A DNA stretch of 64,000 bases from Micromonospora echinofusca. GTDB taxonomy: Bacteria > Actinomycetota > Actinomycetes > Mycobacteriales > Micromonosporaceae. A program made the position numbers and the translations under genes. The notes under the pieces are model-generated. The model was given only the letters and a program-made list of their open reading frames with translations. It was not told where the DNA came from and did not search any database. Positions 37,715 to 46,205 of the stretch are shown piece after piece. The stretch lies in assembly GCF_900091445.1 (NCBI RefSeq), contig NZ_LT607733.1:2496501-2560500 (forward strand), in the 5' to 3' direction. The stretch's first letter is position 1. Each line of letters begins with the position of its first letter.

Positions 37715-38949
37715 CCGCCGTCATCACCGGGATGGGGCTGTTCACCCCCGTCGGGCGGGGCGTCGAGGCCACCTTCGACGCGCTCTGCTCCGGGCGGTCC
37801 GGGCTGACCCGGCCGCCGGCCGGGCACCCGGCGGCCGGGTCGCTGGAGGTGGCCGGCCTGCTCCCCGACGTCGACCCGCGCACCGTCGCCTCCGGGCCGG
37901 AGACCAGGGTGCTGGACCGGGTCGTGGTGCTCGCCCTGCTCACCGCCGCCGACGCGTTCGCCGACGCCGGCATCGAGGTGGGTCAGAACGTGGACCCGGG
38001 CCGCGTCGGGGTGATCGTCGGCGGCGTCGGCGGGATGGCCACGCTGGAGTCGCAGGTGCTGGCCAGGGCCGAGCGCGGCCGGGCGGCGGTCAGCCCGTAC
38101 CTGCTCACCGGCATCCTGCCGAACATGCCGTCGGCCCGCATCGCCATCCGCCACGGCATCCGCGGCTACACCTCGTCGGTCGGCACGGCCTGCGCCTCGG
38201 GCGCGCAGTCGATCGCCGACGCGCTGCGGCTGATCCGCGCCGGGGAGGCCGACGTGGTGCTCTGCGGGGCCAGCGAGGCGCCACTGTTCCCCACCTTCGC
38301 CGACACCTTCGGCAACGCCCGGGCGCTCGCCCGGGGCTGGGCCGACCCCACCGCGGCGAGCCGGCCGTTCGACGCCCGCCGCAACGGGTTCGTCCTCGCC
38401 GAGGGCGCCGCCCTGCTGGTGCTGGAGAGCGCCGAGCACGCCGCCGCCCGGGGCGCCACCGGCTACGCCGAGGTCGCCGGGTACGGGGCGACCACCGACG
38501 CGTACCACCCGACCGCCCCACGGCCCGACGGCGCCGGCGCGGCGGAGTGCATGCGGCGCGCGCTGGCCGGCGGCGGCGTGCCCGCCGCCCGGGTCGGCTA
38601 CGTCAACGCGCACGGCACCGGCACGAAGCTCGGCGACATCGCCGAGACCACCGCGCTCGCCGACGTGTTCGGCGTCGGCGGCGTGCCGGTCAGCTCCACC
38701 AAGGCGCTCACCGGCCACCTGCTCGGCGCCTCCGGGGCACTGGAGGCGGCGGCCACCGCGCTGGCGCTCGGCCGCGGCCTGCTGCCGCCGACGCACAACC
38801 TCGACGAGCCGGACCCGGCCTGCCCGGCCGACCACATCCGCGCCGAGCCGCGCAAGACGGACACCGGATACGCGCTGACCAACTCCTTCGGCTTCGGCGG
38901 ACAGAACGTGAGCCTGCTGCTCGCCCGGGCCGCGCAGCCGAGGGACTGA
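37711..38949 (+). CDS. Beta-ketoacyl-ACP synthase with complete catalytic triad
   Basis: 412 residues, FabF/KS-alpha-like: Cys161 in VGTACASGAQSIADALR, His301 in NAHGTGTKLGDIAE and His336 in TKALTGHLLGASGALE. It catalyses decarboxylative Claisen condensation on carrier-bound acyl groups. It is the only fully equipped ketosynthase of region B, so it presumably works with the variant KS (34489) or the truncated KS (35568). No ketoreductase or dehydratase is present nearby, so products would stay beta-keto or cyclise. It is followed by a 67-bp gap with a hairpin. Confidence 0.92.
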   Translation: MTAVITGMGLFTPVGRGVEATFDALCSGRSGLTRPPAGHPAAGSLEVAGLLPDVDPRTVASGPETRVLDRVVVLALLTAADAFADAGIEVGQNVDPGRVGVIVGGVGGMATLESQVLARAERGRAAVSPYLLTGILPNMPSARIAIRHGIRGYTSSVGTACASGAQSIADALRLIRAGEADVVLCGASEAPLFPTFADTFGNARALARGWADPTAASRPFDARRNGFVLAEGAALLVLESAEHAAARGATGYAEVAGYGATTDAYHPTAPRPDGAGAAECMRRALAGGGVPAARVGYVNAHGTGTKLGDIAETTALADVFGVGGVPVSSTKALTGHLLGASGALEAAATALALGRGLLPPTHNLDEPDPACPADHIRAEPRKTDTGYALTNSFGFGGQNVSLLLARAAQPRD

Positions 38950-38960
38950 CCACGCTCCAT

Positions 38961-38981
38961 CCCGGGCGCACCGCGCCCGGG
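38961..38981 (+). terminator. Hairpin between KS and HmaS genes (terminator or attenuator)
   Basis: Perfect 9-bp stem CCCGGGCGC-ACC-GCGCCCGGG in the only non-coding gap (67 bp) of the region B operon. It may reduce readthrough into the tailoring genes. Ribosome site GAAAGG...GAGG precedes ATG 39017. Confidence 0.45.
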
Positions 38982-39016
38982 CGGCAACCACGGGGAACCG
39001 TGAAAGGGCTGAGGAC

Positions 39017-40117
39017 ATGGACATCCGTGGGATAGACCACATCGAACTCTTCGTGGGCGACGCCCGCCAGGCGGCCTTCTACTTCGACCGGGCGGTCGGC
39101 TTCCAGCTGTGCGGCCAGGGCGGCCCCGAGACCGGGCTGGCCGAGCAGCGCTCGCTGCTGCTGCGCCAGGGCGACGTCCGGATGCTGCTCACCACCGGGC
39201 TCACCGCCGAGCATCCGGCGTCGCGCTACGTGCGGCGCCACGGCGACGGCGTGGCCGTCGTCGCGCTGGAGGTCGACGACGCCGCCGGCGCGTACGCCGA
39301 GCTGGTGCGCCGGGGCGCGGCGGGGGTGACGGCGCCGACCACCCGCACCGGCGCGGACGCCGAGGTGGTGACCGCCGAGGTGGGCGGCTTCGGCGACGTG
39401 CTGCACCGCCTCGTGTCCCGGCGCGGCGACCCGGGCGAGTTCCTGCCCGGGGCGATCGAGATGACGCCCGTCGACGGCGGCGGAAAGCTGCTCGCCGAGG
39501 TCGACCACCTGGCGGTCTGCGTGCCGCCCGGCCAGCTCGACGAGACCGTCGGGTACTACCGGGACGTCTTCGGGTTCGCGGAGATCTTCGTCGAGCACGT
39601 GGAGGTCGCCGGGCAGGCGATGAACTCCACGGTGGTGCAGAGCCCGTCGGGTCGGGTGACCCTGGTGCTGCTGGAGCCCGACCGCAGCCGCGGGCCCGGG
39701 CAGCTCGACGCCTTCCTCGACCAGCACGTCGGCGCCGGGGTGCAGCACCTGGGGCTGCGCACCGACGACATCGTCACCGCCGTCGCCGCCCTCGCCGAGC
39801 GGGGCGTGCGCTTCGCCGGCACCCCGGCCAGCTACTACGACGCCTTGGAGGCGCGCGTCGGCCCGGTGGACGCGCCGCTGGACCGGCTGCGTGACCTCGG
39901 CGTCCTCGTCGACCGCGACCACGGCGGGCAGCTGCTGCAGATCTTCACCGAGTCCCTGCACGTGCGCCGCACGCTCTTCCTGGAGCTGATCGAACGGCGC
40001 GGGGCGCGGACCTTCGGCAGCGGCAACATCAAGGCGCTCTACGAGGCCAAGGAACGGGAACTGGCCGCGGCGGGAACCACCGTCGCGGCCCCGACACCGC
40101 AGGAGGTGCGGGCGTGA
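39017..40117 (+). CDS. hmaS: 4-hydroxymandelate synthase / 4-hydroxyphenylpyruvate dioxygenase family
   Basis: 366 residues, two-domain extradiol fold of the HPPD/HmaS family. Iron ligands are visible: His164 (EVDHLAVCV), His244 (GVQHLGLRT) and Glu312 (LLQIFTES). HPPD makes homogentisate; HmaS makes 4-hydroxymandelate from the same 4-hydroxyphenylpyruvate. The C-terminal helix reads FGSGNIKALYEAKERE, with Ile where HPPDs usually have the GNF phenylalanine. A hydroxymandelate oxidase and an HpgT-like aminotransferase lie at 59500-61956. Both facts favour HmaS and a 4-hydroxyphenylglycine pathway over tyrosine catabolism. Coupled to the PhyH gene by a GTGA overlap. Confidence 0.85.
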   Translation: MDIRGIDHIELFVGDARQAAFYFDRAVGFQLCGQGGPETGLAEQRSLLLRQGDVRMLLTTGLTAEHPASRYVRRHGDGVAVVALEVDDAAGAYAELVRRGAAGVTAPTTRTGADAEVVTAEVGGFGDVLHRLVSRRGDPGEFLPGAIEMTPVDGGGKLLAEVDHLAVCVPPGQLDETVGYYRDVFGFAEIFVEHVEVAGQAMNSTVVQSPSGRVTLVLLEPDRSRGPGQLDAFLDQHVGAGVQHLGLRTDDIVTAVAALAERGVRFAGTPASYYDALEARVGPVDAPLDRLRDLGVLVDRDHGGQLLQIFTESLHVRRTLFLELIERRGARTFGSGNIKALYEAKERELAAAGTTVAAPTPQEVRA

Positions 40118-41043
40118 CCGCGACCGAGTTCGAGCCGGTACTGACCGCCGAGGAGGAGGCGCTGCTGCCCTCCGACGAGGACGTGGCGTTCTACGCCGCG
40201 CACGGCTGGTACCTGTCGAAGAAGCTGCTCACCGACGACGAGGTGGACGCCCTCGCCGCGGCCGCCGACCGCTACTACGCCGGCGAGCGGCACCGGCGCC
40301 TGCCGGTACGCCCACCGAAGCTCGCCTACTGGGACCCGTCGAAGGGCCCGGTGCAGCGGCACAACGACTACGTCCACCACGAGCACGACGGGCTCGGGGC
40401 GATCCTGCGCAAGCCGCTGATCGGGGCGGTCGCCGCCCGGCTCGCCCGGGCCACCGAGATCCGCGTCTTCCAGTCCACGCTGATCTACAAGCCGCCGGTC
40501 TCGGGTGAGCCGTCCAACATCGTGCCCTGGCACTTCGACAAGCACTACTGGGCGTCCTCGTCGTCGGAGGACATGCTCACCGCGTTCATCCCGTTGCACG
40601 ACTGCGGCGAGGAGATGGGCACCATCACGATGGTCGACGGCTCGCACCGCTGGGAGGAGACCGGCGCCGACGACACGGTGGTGCGCCACTTCGCCGACCG
40701 CGACCGTGACCAGCTGGAGGAGATGCTCGCCGAGAACGCGGCCCACAACGGCGCGGCCATCCGCAAGGTGCCGATGGTGATCCCCAAGGGGCACATGAGC
40801 TTCCACCACTGCCGCACCTACCACGGCAGCGGCGCCAACGTCAGCGGTCGCCCGCGCCGGGCGATCTCGCTGCACCTTCAGGACGGCGACAACGCCTGGC
40901 GGGAGTACTCCCTCTCCGACGGCACCCTCGCCGCGTACAACCACGACGTGCTGGTCCGCCGCACCCACGACGGGCGGCCGGACTACGCGGACCCCGAGTA
41001 CTGCCCGGTCATCTGGCGCCACCGCGCCCCGCAGGGAGGCTGA
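40114..41043 (+). CDS. Phytanoyl-CoA dioxygenase (PhyH) family Fe/2-oxoglutarate oxygenase
   Basis: 309 residues of the PhyH double-stranded beta-helix family. The facial triad is visible as [17 protein letters not shown] (HxD) and the distal [20 protein letters not shown] (His, with Arg as the probable 2-oxoglutarate anchor). Related enzymes hydroxylate or halogenate carrier-bound or free amino acids and polyketides. It lies between HmaS and a DUF3050 oxidase, so it may act on an aryl or amino-acid intermediate of region B. The substrate is not deducible. Confidence 0.87.
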   Translation: MTATEFEPVLTAEEEALLPSDEDVAFYAAHGWYLSKKLLTDDEVDALAAAADRYYAGERHRRLPVRPPKLAYWDPSKGPVQRHNDYVHHEHDGLGAILRKPLIGAVAARLARATEIRVFQSTLIYKPPVSGEPSNIVPWHFDKHYWASSSSEDMLTAFIPLHDCGEEMGTITMVDGSHRWEETGADDTVVRHFADRDRDQLEEMLAENAAHNGAAIRKVPMVIPKGHMSFHHCRTYHGSGANVSGRPRRAISLHLQDGDNAWREYSLSDGTLAAYNHDVLVRRTHDGRPDYADPEYCPVIWRHRAPQGG

Positions 41044-41044
41044 C

Positions 41045-41842
41045 ATGTCACGGTACGACTGGGGAAGGACCCACCCGGGGATCGAGCGGCTGGAGAAGGC
41101 GGTGGGTGAACGCCGCGAGGCGGTCGTGCGGCACCCCCTCTACGCCGCCCTCGACACCCACGAGGCGCTGGTCACCTTCATGGAGCACCACGTCTTCGCC
41201 GTCTGGGACTTCATGTCCCTGCTGAAGTCGTTGCAGCGGCAGCTCACCTGCGTCACGGTGCCGTGGATCCCGACCGGCCCGACGGGCAGCCGCCGGCTGA
41301 TCAACGACATCGTGATGGTGGAGGAGAGCGACGAGCTGGGCGACGGGTACATCAGCCACTTCGAGCTGTACGTGCGGGGCATGCGGGAGGCCGGCGCCGA
41401 CACCACCGCCGTCGACCGGCTGGTCGAGCTGCTGCGATCGGGCGGGCCGGTGGCCGGGTCGCTGGTCGCGGCGGGCGTACCCGCGCCGTCGGCGGCTTTC
41501 GCCGGCACCACCTGGCGGATCATCGAGACCACCCCGGTGCACTGCCAGGCCGCCGCGTTCGCCTTCGGCCGCGAGGACCTGATCCCCGACATGTTCACCC
41601 AGGTCGTGGCCGTCAACGAGCGCAGCCGGCGGCTGCACACGTTCGTCGACTACCTGGAGCGGCACATCGAGGTCGACGGCGAGCAGCACACCCCGATGGC
41701 GATGCAGATGCTCGCCGACCTGTGCGGCGACGACGACGCCAGGTGGCAGGAGTGCGCGGACACCGTCAACACCGCGCTCGCCGCCCGCGCCCGGCTCTGG
41801 GACGACATCCTCGCCGCCGTCAAGGAGGGGCGCGACCGGTGA
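41045..41842 (+). CDS. DUF3050 family protein, haem-oxygenase-like fold
   Basis: 265 residues of the DUF3050 family: [20 protein letters not shown] then [10 protein letters not shown], and [20 protein letters not shown], and [13 protein letters not shown]. The pattern of Glu/His on helices (EHH, EES...SHFE, EQH) resembles haem-oxygenase-like di-iron oxidases such as UndA, BesC and SznF, which do decarboxylative, C-C cleaving or N-oxygenating chemistry. DUF3050 itself is, to my knowledge, uncharacterised. It follows the PhyH gene by one base and overlaps the E1-alpha GTG by 4 bases, so it is a bona fide member of the pathway operon. Confidence 0.83.
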   Translation: MSRYDWGRTHPGIERLEKAVGERREAVVRHPLYAALDTHEALVTFMEHHVFAVWDFMSLLKSLQRQLTCVTVPWIPTGPTGSRRLINDIVMVEESDELGDGYISHFELYVRGMREAGADTTAVDRLVELLRSGGPVAGSLVAAGVPAPSAAFAGTTWRIIETTPVHCQAAAFAFGREDLIPDMFTQVVAVNERSRRLHTFVDYLERHIEVDGEQHTPMAMQMLADLCGDDDARWQECADTVNTALAARARLWDDILAAVKEGRDR

Positions 41843-42810
41843 CGGGCGCCGACCCGGTCCGGCTCTACCGGACGGTCCGCCTGATCCGCCGGTTCGAGGA
41901 GCGGGCCATCGAGCTGGTCCGCTCCGGGCACGTCGTCGGCGGCATCCACCCGTACCTCGGGCAGGAGGGGATCGCCGCCGGGGTGTGCGCCGCCCTGGGC
42001 GTCGAGGACGTGGTCGCCGGCACCCACCGCGGGCACGGGCACGTGCTCGCCAAGGGCGCCGACCCGGCCCGGATGCTCGCCGAGCTGTGCGGCCGGGTCA
42101 CCGGCCTCAACGCCGGCCGGGGCGGCTCCATGCACGCCGCCGACTTCGGCGTCGGCGTGCTCGGCGCGAACGCCATCGTCGGCGCGTCCGGGGCGATCGT
42201 CACGGGCGCGGTGTGGGCGCGGCGCCGGCGCGGCGACGACACCGTCGGGGTGAGCTTCTTCGGCGACGGCGCGGTCAACGAGGGGATGCTGCTGGAGGCG
42301 TTCAACCTGGCGTCGCTGTGGCGGGTGCCGGTGCTGTTCGTCTGCGAGAACAACGGCTACGCCACCACCATGCCCGTCGCGGGCGCGGTCGCCGGCAGCA
42401 TCCCCGGCCGCGCCGCCGCCTTCGGCATCCCGGCCGCCGTCGTCGACGGCCAGGACCCCGAGGCGGTACGCGCCGCCGCCACCGCCGCCGTCGACCGGAT
42501 GCGCGCCGGCGGTGGCCCCGAGCTGATCGAGGCGCTGACCTACCGCTTCGACGCCCACCACACCTTCGAGCACGCGGTACGCCTCGACTACCGCCCGCCC
42601 GACGAGGTGGCCCGGGGCCGCTCCCGCGACCCGGTGGACATCCAGGGCGCCCGGCTGCCCGCCGCCGTACGCGCCGACGTCGACGCCGACGTGGAGGCGG
42701 TGTTGGCGCGGGCCGTGGAGTTCGCGCTCGCCGGCGCCGAGCCGGACCCGGCCGACGCCCTCGCGTACCTGTACGCCAGCGGCCTGACCGCGCGCACCGG
42801 AGGTGGGTAG
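41839..42810 (+). CDS. 2-oxoacid dehydrogenase-type E1 alpha subunit (ThDP)
   Basis: 323 residues, ThDP-dependent E1 alpha of the pyruvate/acetoin dehydrogenase family: [52 protein letters not shown] and the ThDP motif [20 protein letters not shown] ending in CENNGYA. It decarboxylates a 2-oxo acid to the hydroxyalkyl-ThDP intermediate with the beta subunit encoded next. No lipoyl E2 or E3 is in the window. This recalls the PglB/PglC pair of phenylglycine synthesis and the NapB/QncN-type transfer of C2 units to an ACP. GTG start at 41839; the longer open frame upstream lies over DUF3050. Confidence 0.9.
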   Translation: MTGADPVRLYRTVRLIRRFEERAIELVRSGHVVGGIHPYLGQEGIAAGVCAALGVEDVVAGTHRGHGHVLAKGADPARMLAELCGRVTGLNAGRGGSMHAADFGVGVLGANAIVGASGAIVTGAVWARRRRGDDTVGVSFFGDGAVNEGMLLEAFNLASLWRVPVLFVCENNGYATTMPVAGAVAGSIPGRAAAFGIPAAVVDGQDPEAVRAAATAAVDRMRAGGGPELIEALTYRFDAHHTFEHAVRLDYRPPDEVARGRSRDPVDIQGARLPAAVRADVDADVEAVLARAVEFALAGAEPDPADALAYLYASGLTARTGGG

Positions 42811-43782
42811 ATGCCCCGACTGTCCTACCGCAGGGCGCTCACCCGGGCCCTGGCCGACGAGCTGGCCCGCGACGAGTCGGTGTTTCTGCTCGGCGAGGAC
42901 ATCCGGGTGGCCGCCTCGGCCGTCACGGCCGGGCTGTTCTCCCGGTTCGGTCCGCAGCGGGTACGCGACACCCCGCTGTCGGAGCAGGCGTTCACGAGTT
43001 TCGCCACGGGCGCGGCCCTGGCCGGGATGCGGCCCGTGGTCGAGTTCCAGATCCCGTCGCTGCTGTTCCTGGTGTTCGAGCAGATCGTCAACCACGCGCA
43101 CAAGTTCCCGCTGATGAGCGGGGGCCAGTGCGCGGTTCCCGTCACCTACCTGGTGCCCGGCTCCGGCTCCCGTACGGGCTGGGCGGGGCAGCACTCCGAC
43201 CACCCGTACAGCCTCTTCGCCCACGTCGGGGTGACCACGGTCGTGCCGGCCACGCCGGCCGACGCGTACGGCCTGCTGGTGTCGGCGGTGCGGTGCGACG
43301 ACCCGGTGGTGGTCTTCGCCCCCGCCGGGGCGATGGACGTGCGCGCCGACGTGGACCTCGCCGCGCTGGCCCCGGTGCCGCTGGGCCGGGCCCGGGTGCA
43401 CCGGCGCGGCGACGACGTGACCGTGGTCGCGGTCGGGCACCTGGTGCACGACGCCCTCGCCGTCGCCGAGGAGTTGGCCGACCAGGTGTCGGTGGAGGTG
43501 TTCGACCCGCGCACGCTGTACCCGTTCGACTGGGACGCGCTCGCCGATTCGGTGGCGCGCACCGGGCGGCTGGTGGTGGTGGACGACGCCAACCGCTCCT
43601 GCGGCATGGCCGCCGAGATCATCGCGACCGTGGTCGAACGGGTGCGGCTGGTCGCCCCGCCGCGCCGCGTCACCCGCCCCGACGGCGCGGTGCTGCCGTT
43701 CGCCCCGGCGCTGGACCGGGCCGTGCAGCCCGGCCGCGAGCAGCTGCGGGCCGCCATCGGGCACGTCATGAAGGAGGGATGA
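42811..43782 (+). CDS. 2-oxoacid dehydrogenase-type E1 beta subunit
   Basis: 323 residues, E1 beta: LSYRRALTRALADELARDES, VFLLGEDIRVAA, RVRDTPLSEQAFTSFATGAA then LAGMRPVVEFQ, and the C-terminal transketolase domain FDPRTLYPFDWDALADSVAR. It completes the alpha2beta2 enzyme with the adjacent gene, which ends exactly before this ATG. The final domain (VSVEVFDPRTLYPFD) is intact, so the pair should be active. Acceptor options from context are a stand-alone ACP or CoA; the donor could be 4-hydroxyphenylpyruvate, 4-hydroxyphenylglyoxylate or a common 2-oxo acid. These assignments are inference. Confidence 0.9.
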   Translation: MPRLSYRRALTRALADELARDESVFLLGEDIRVAASAVTAGLFSRFGPQRVRDTPLSEQAFTSFATGAALAGMRPVVEFQIPSLLFLVFEQIVNHAHKFPLMSGGQCAVPVTYLVPGSGSRTGWAGQHSDHPYSLFAHVGVTTVVPATPADAYGLLVSAVRCDDPVVVFAPAGAMDVRADVDLAALAPVPLGRARVHRRGDDVTVVAVGHLVHDALAVAEELADQVSVEVFDPRTLYPFDWDALADSVARTGRLVVVDDANRSCGMAAEIIATVVERVRLVAPPRRVTRPDGAVLPFAPALDRAVQPGREQLRAAIGHVMKEG

Positions 43783-45141
43783 ATGGAGCACGCCGACTAC
43801 CGCTGGCCCTCCGCCGCGCGCGCGTGGCTCGACCTGCCCGCGCCGGTGCGCGCCGACATGGTGGCCGCCGGGGCGGGGGCGTGGCGCGAGGTCTTCGACG
43901 GCCGGGCCACGTACAACGAGCAGTGGCGCCTGGCCCGGCCGCCGGTGATGGACGAGACGTCGCTGGGGGTGCTCAACGCCGTCTCCGACCGGCTCGCCCA
44001 GCTCATCTTCGAGGCGTGCCGGCGGCGGGCCGCCACGGCGGGGGAGCTGCGCCGGCTGCTGAGCGTGCCCGACGGCGAGACCCGGCTGCTCGACGACGAC
44101 GAGCCGCTGACCGAGGCGCTGCTGGCCGCGTTCCGCCCCGACGTGCTGCTCTGCGACGGGGTGCCGCGCTTCGTCGAGTACAACATCGACAGCAGCCTCG
44201 GCGGGGCGTTCGACGCGGACACCACGGTGCGCCGCTTCGTCGACGTCTACCGGCGGCGCGGCCTCACCGACCGGGTCCGGTTGTCGGCGGCGCCCTCGGC
44301 GGTGGACCGGCGGTTCGCCGCGATCCGCGCCGGCCTCGGCCTGCCCGAGGGCGCCCGGGTCGCCATGCTGATCGACTTCGACGCCGAGTACCCGGGGCTC
44401 GACGACCCGCAGCGCTTCATCCGGCTGCTGTCGCCGGTGGTCGAGCGGGCCGCCGGGTGCGGCATGGACCTGGTCGTCGCGCCGGTCTCCCAGGTGAGCC
44501 TCGACGACCGGAAGCGGCTGATCGCCGGCGGCGCCCCGGTCGACGGGGTGTTCCGGCTGTTCGTGCCCAACCGGGTCACCCCGAGCGCCGGAATGGACGC
44601 CCTGGCGGCGGCGCTGGCGGCGGGCACGGTGCCGATGTGGGTGTCGGCGGCGGCCTGGCTGGTCGCCAACAAGCGCGCCTTCGCCTGGCTGTGGGAGGAC
44701 GCCGACACTCTGCCGGCGGCGGACCGCGACCTGGTGCGGCGGTACGTGCCGCGTACCTGGTCGCTGACGGCGCAACTGCTCGACCGGGCGGTGGCCGGCC
44801 AGGCCGACCTGGTGGCGAAGCCCGCCGACGGCTCCGCCGGGGTGGACGTGCTGATCGGCCGGGAGACCGACGCCGACGCGTGGCGCGACGGCCTCACCCG
44901 CGCCGTCGGGCGGGGCGGCTTCATCCTCCAGGAGTACGTGAAGGCCGACGACGTCCCGCTGGACTTCGTGCACATCGGCACCGGCGAGACGGTGGCCGCG
45001 GAGGTGCCGTACAGCATCGCCCCGTACCTGTTCGGCCGCCGGGCGGCGGGCGCCTGCATCCGTACGGGCTTCCCTGGCTGCGACGGGGTGCTCAACCTGG
45101 CCCGCGGCGTCCTCCTCTCCGGCCTCCTGGTGGTCGACTGA
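43783..45141 (+). CDS. ATP-grasp-like ligase (circularly permuted type), likely amide-forming
   Basis: 452 residues. Recognisable segments are VPRFVEYNIDSSLGGAFDAD and VAMLIDFDAEYPGLDDPQRF in the middle, and, later, DLVAKPADGSAGVDVLIGRE with FILQEYVKADDVPLDF. That resembles the Lys/Glu nucleotide-binding segments of ATP-grasp enzymes, with the EYN segment seen in glutathionylspermidine-synthase-like permuted forms. No family name is certain. If correct it would couple a carboxylate to an amine (for instance 4-hydroxyphenylglycine) through an acyl-phosphate. It is the last gene of the region B operon, followed by a hairpin. Confidence 0.65.
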   Translation: MEHADYRWPSAARAWLDLPAPVRADMVAAGAGAWREVFDGRATYNEQWRLARPPVMDETSLGVLNAVSDRLAQLIFEACRRRAATAGELRRLLSVPDGETRLLDDDEPLTEALLAAFRPDVLLCDGVPRFVEYNIDSSLGGAFDADTTVRRFVDVYRRRGLTDRVRLSAAPSAVDRRFAAIRAGLGLPEGARVAMLIDFDAEYPGLDDPQRFIRLLSPVVERAAGCGMDLVVAPVSQVSLDDRKRLIAGGAPVDGVFRLFVPNRVTPSAGMDALAAALAAGTVPMWVSAAAWLVANKRAFAWLWEDADTLPAADRDLVRRYVPRTWSLTAQLLDRAVAGQADLVAKPADGSAGVDVLIGRETDADAWRDGLTRAVGRGGFILQEYVKADDVPLDFVHIGTGETVAAEVPYSIAPYLFGRRAAGACIRTGFPGCDGVLNLARGVLLSGLLVVD

Positions 45142-45151
45142 GCTGATGGGT

Positions 45152-45181
45152 GGCGGGACGGCCGGCGCCAGCCGTCCCGCC
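45152..45181 (+). terminator. Terminator of the region B operon
   Basis: Perfect 11-bp stem (GGCGGGACGGC at 45152-45162 with 45171-45181) and an 8-nt loop, 10 bp after the ATP-grasp stop. It ends the coupled operon that runs rightward from 31934. Confidence 0.8.
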
Positions 45182-45226
45182 GGAAAAGCGTTTCCCCGCA
45201 AGGCACGGCCGGGGCAGGATCGCCGG

Positions 45227-46204
45227 GTGGACGGAGCGCGGGCGGGGCTGACGGTCGACGAGTTGCGGCCGGTGGCGTGGGCGGCGTTCGGGCGCGGGCG
45301 GACGCTGCTCTCGGTCGAGCGGCTGACCGGCGGCACGAAGAAGGGCGTCTACCGGCTGACGCTCGACGACGGGTCCACCGGCATCGCCTACGTGTGGCAT
45401 CCCACGGAGGACTACTGGCCGGCGCAGGCGGCCCTGGAACCCGACGACCCGTTCGGGCATGCCACCGGGGAGGGGCTGTTCGAGGCGGCGCACCGCGAGT
45501 TCACCGCCGCCGGGGTGCGGATGCCCCGGCTGCTGCTCACCCCCACCGCGGGCCTGCTGCCCGGCGAGGTGGCGGTGGTGCAGGACGTCCGGGGCGGCAC
45601 TCTGCAAGACCTGCGCCGGCGCGACCCGCGACGGGCCGAGGTGGTGCTGGCCCGGCTCGGCGACGCCGTCCGGAGCATGCACGCCCGCCGTCGCGACCGG
45701 TACGGCCGCCCGGGCCTCGACGGGCCGACGCCCGGGCGGCCGGTGGAGCGGATCATCCTCGACCGGGCGCTGCGGGACCTGACCGAGGCCGCCGCCCGGG
45801 TGGAGCGGATCGCCGCCGTGCGGGACCGGCTCGCCGACGCCCTGGCCGAGCGGTGCGCCGCCGTGGCGCCCCGCTCCCGGTACGGCCTGATCCATGGCGA
45901 ACTCGGCCCGGACCACGTGCTCGTCGACGAGCGGGACCGCCCGGTGCTCGTGGACATCGAGGGCGCGGTGTTCCTCGACGTGGAGTGGGAGCACGCCTTC
46001 CTCGAACTGCGCTTCGGCGACGCCTATCCGGCGCTGGCCGTGGACGGTCTCGACGGGAACCGGTTGCGCCTCTACCGGCTCGCGACGTACCTGTCCCTGG
46101 TGGCGGGTCCGCTGCGCCTGCTCGACGGTGACTTCCCGGACCGGGCCGGCATGCTCGCCATCGTCGAGCACAACATCACCCGGACGTTGGACCAGCTCGC
46201 CTGA
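45227..46204 (+). CDS. APH-fold phosphotransferase-like protein
   Basis: 325 residues of aminoglycoside-phosphotransferase/choline-kinase fold: the N-lobe has LTGGTKKGVYRLTLDDGSTG and the catalytic loop is LIHGELGPDHVLVDERDRPV then LVDIEGA. The usual HGDxxxxN is HGELGPDH and the metal-binding Asp is in DIE, so the catalytic base is Glu rather than Asp. This may be a divergent kinase or an inactive fold. GTG 45227 was chosen because an earlier in-frame ATG (45146) lies inside the terminator hairpin. It may modify a product or confer self-resistance, but nothing proves a link. Confidence 0.75.
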   Translation: MDGARAGLTVDELRPVAWAAFGRGRTLLSVERLTGGTKKGVYRLTLDDGSTGIAYVWHPTEDYWPAQAALEPDDPFGHATGEGLFEAAHREFTAAGVRMPRLLLTPTAGLLPGEVAVVQDVRGGTLQDLRRRDPRRAEVVLARLGDAVRSMHARRRDRYGRPGLDGPTPGRPVERIILDRALRDLTEAAARVERIAAVRDRLADALAERCAAVAPRSRYGLIHGELGPDHVLVDERDRPVLVDIEGAVFLDVEWEHAFLELRFGDAYPALAVDGLDGNRLRLYRLATYLSLVAGPLRLLDGDFPDRAGMLAIVEHNITRTLDQLA

Positions 46205-46205
46205 G

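Noticed and set aside
39017..40117. HPPD of tyrosine catabolism
   Set aside because: Possible on family grounds, but no homogentisate dioxygenase genes are near, while Hmo and HpgT are. HmaS is preferred but not proven.
31934..45141. Aryl-polyene or other reducing type II system
   Set aside because: Two ACPs, several KS proteins and ligases recall it, but no ketoreductase or dehydratase is present.
45146..45226. ATG 45146 as start of the APH-like gene
   Set aside because: It lies in the terminator hairpin and adds residues with no similarity; GTG 45227 precedes the conserved fold.
41650..45336. 1228-codon antisense open frame over the E1 and ATP-grasp genes
   Set aside because: Same GC-frame artefact; His/Gly/Arg-rich with no motif.
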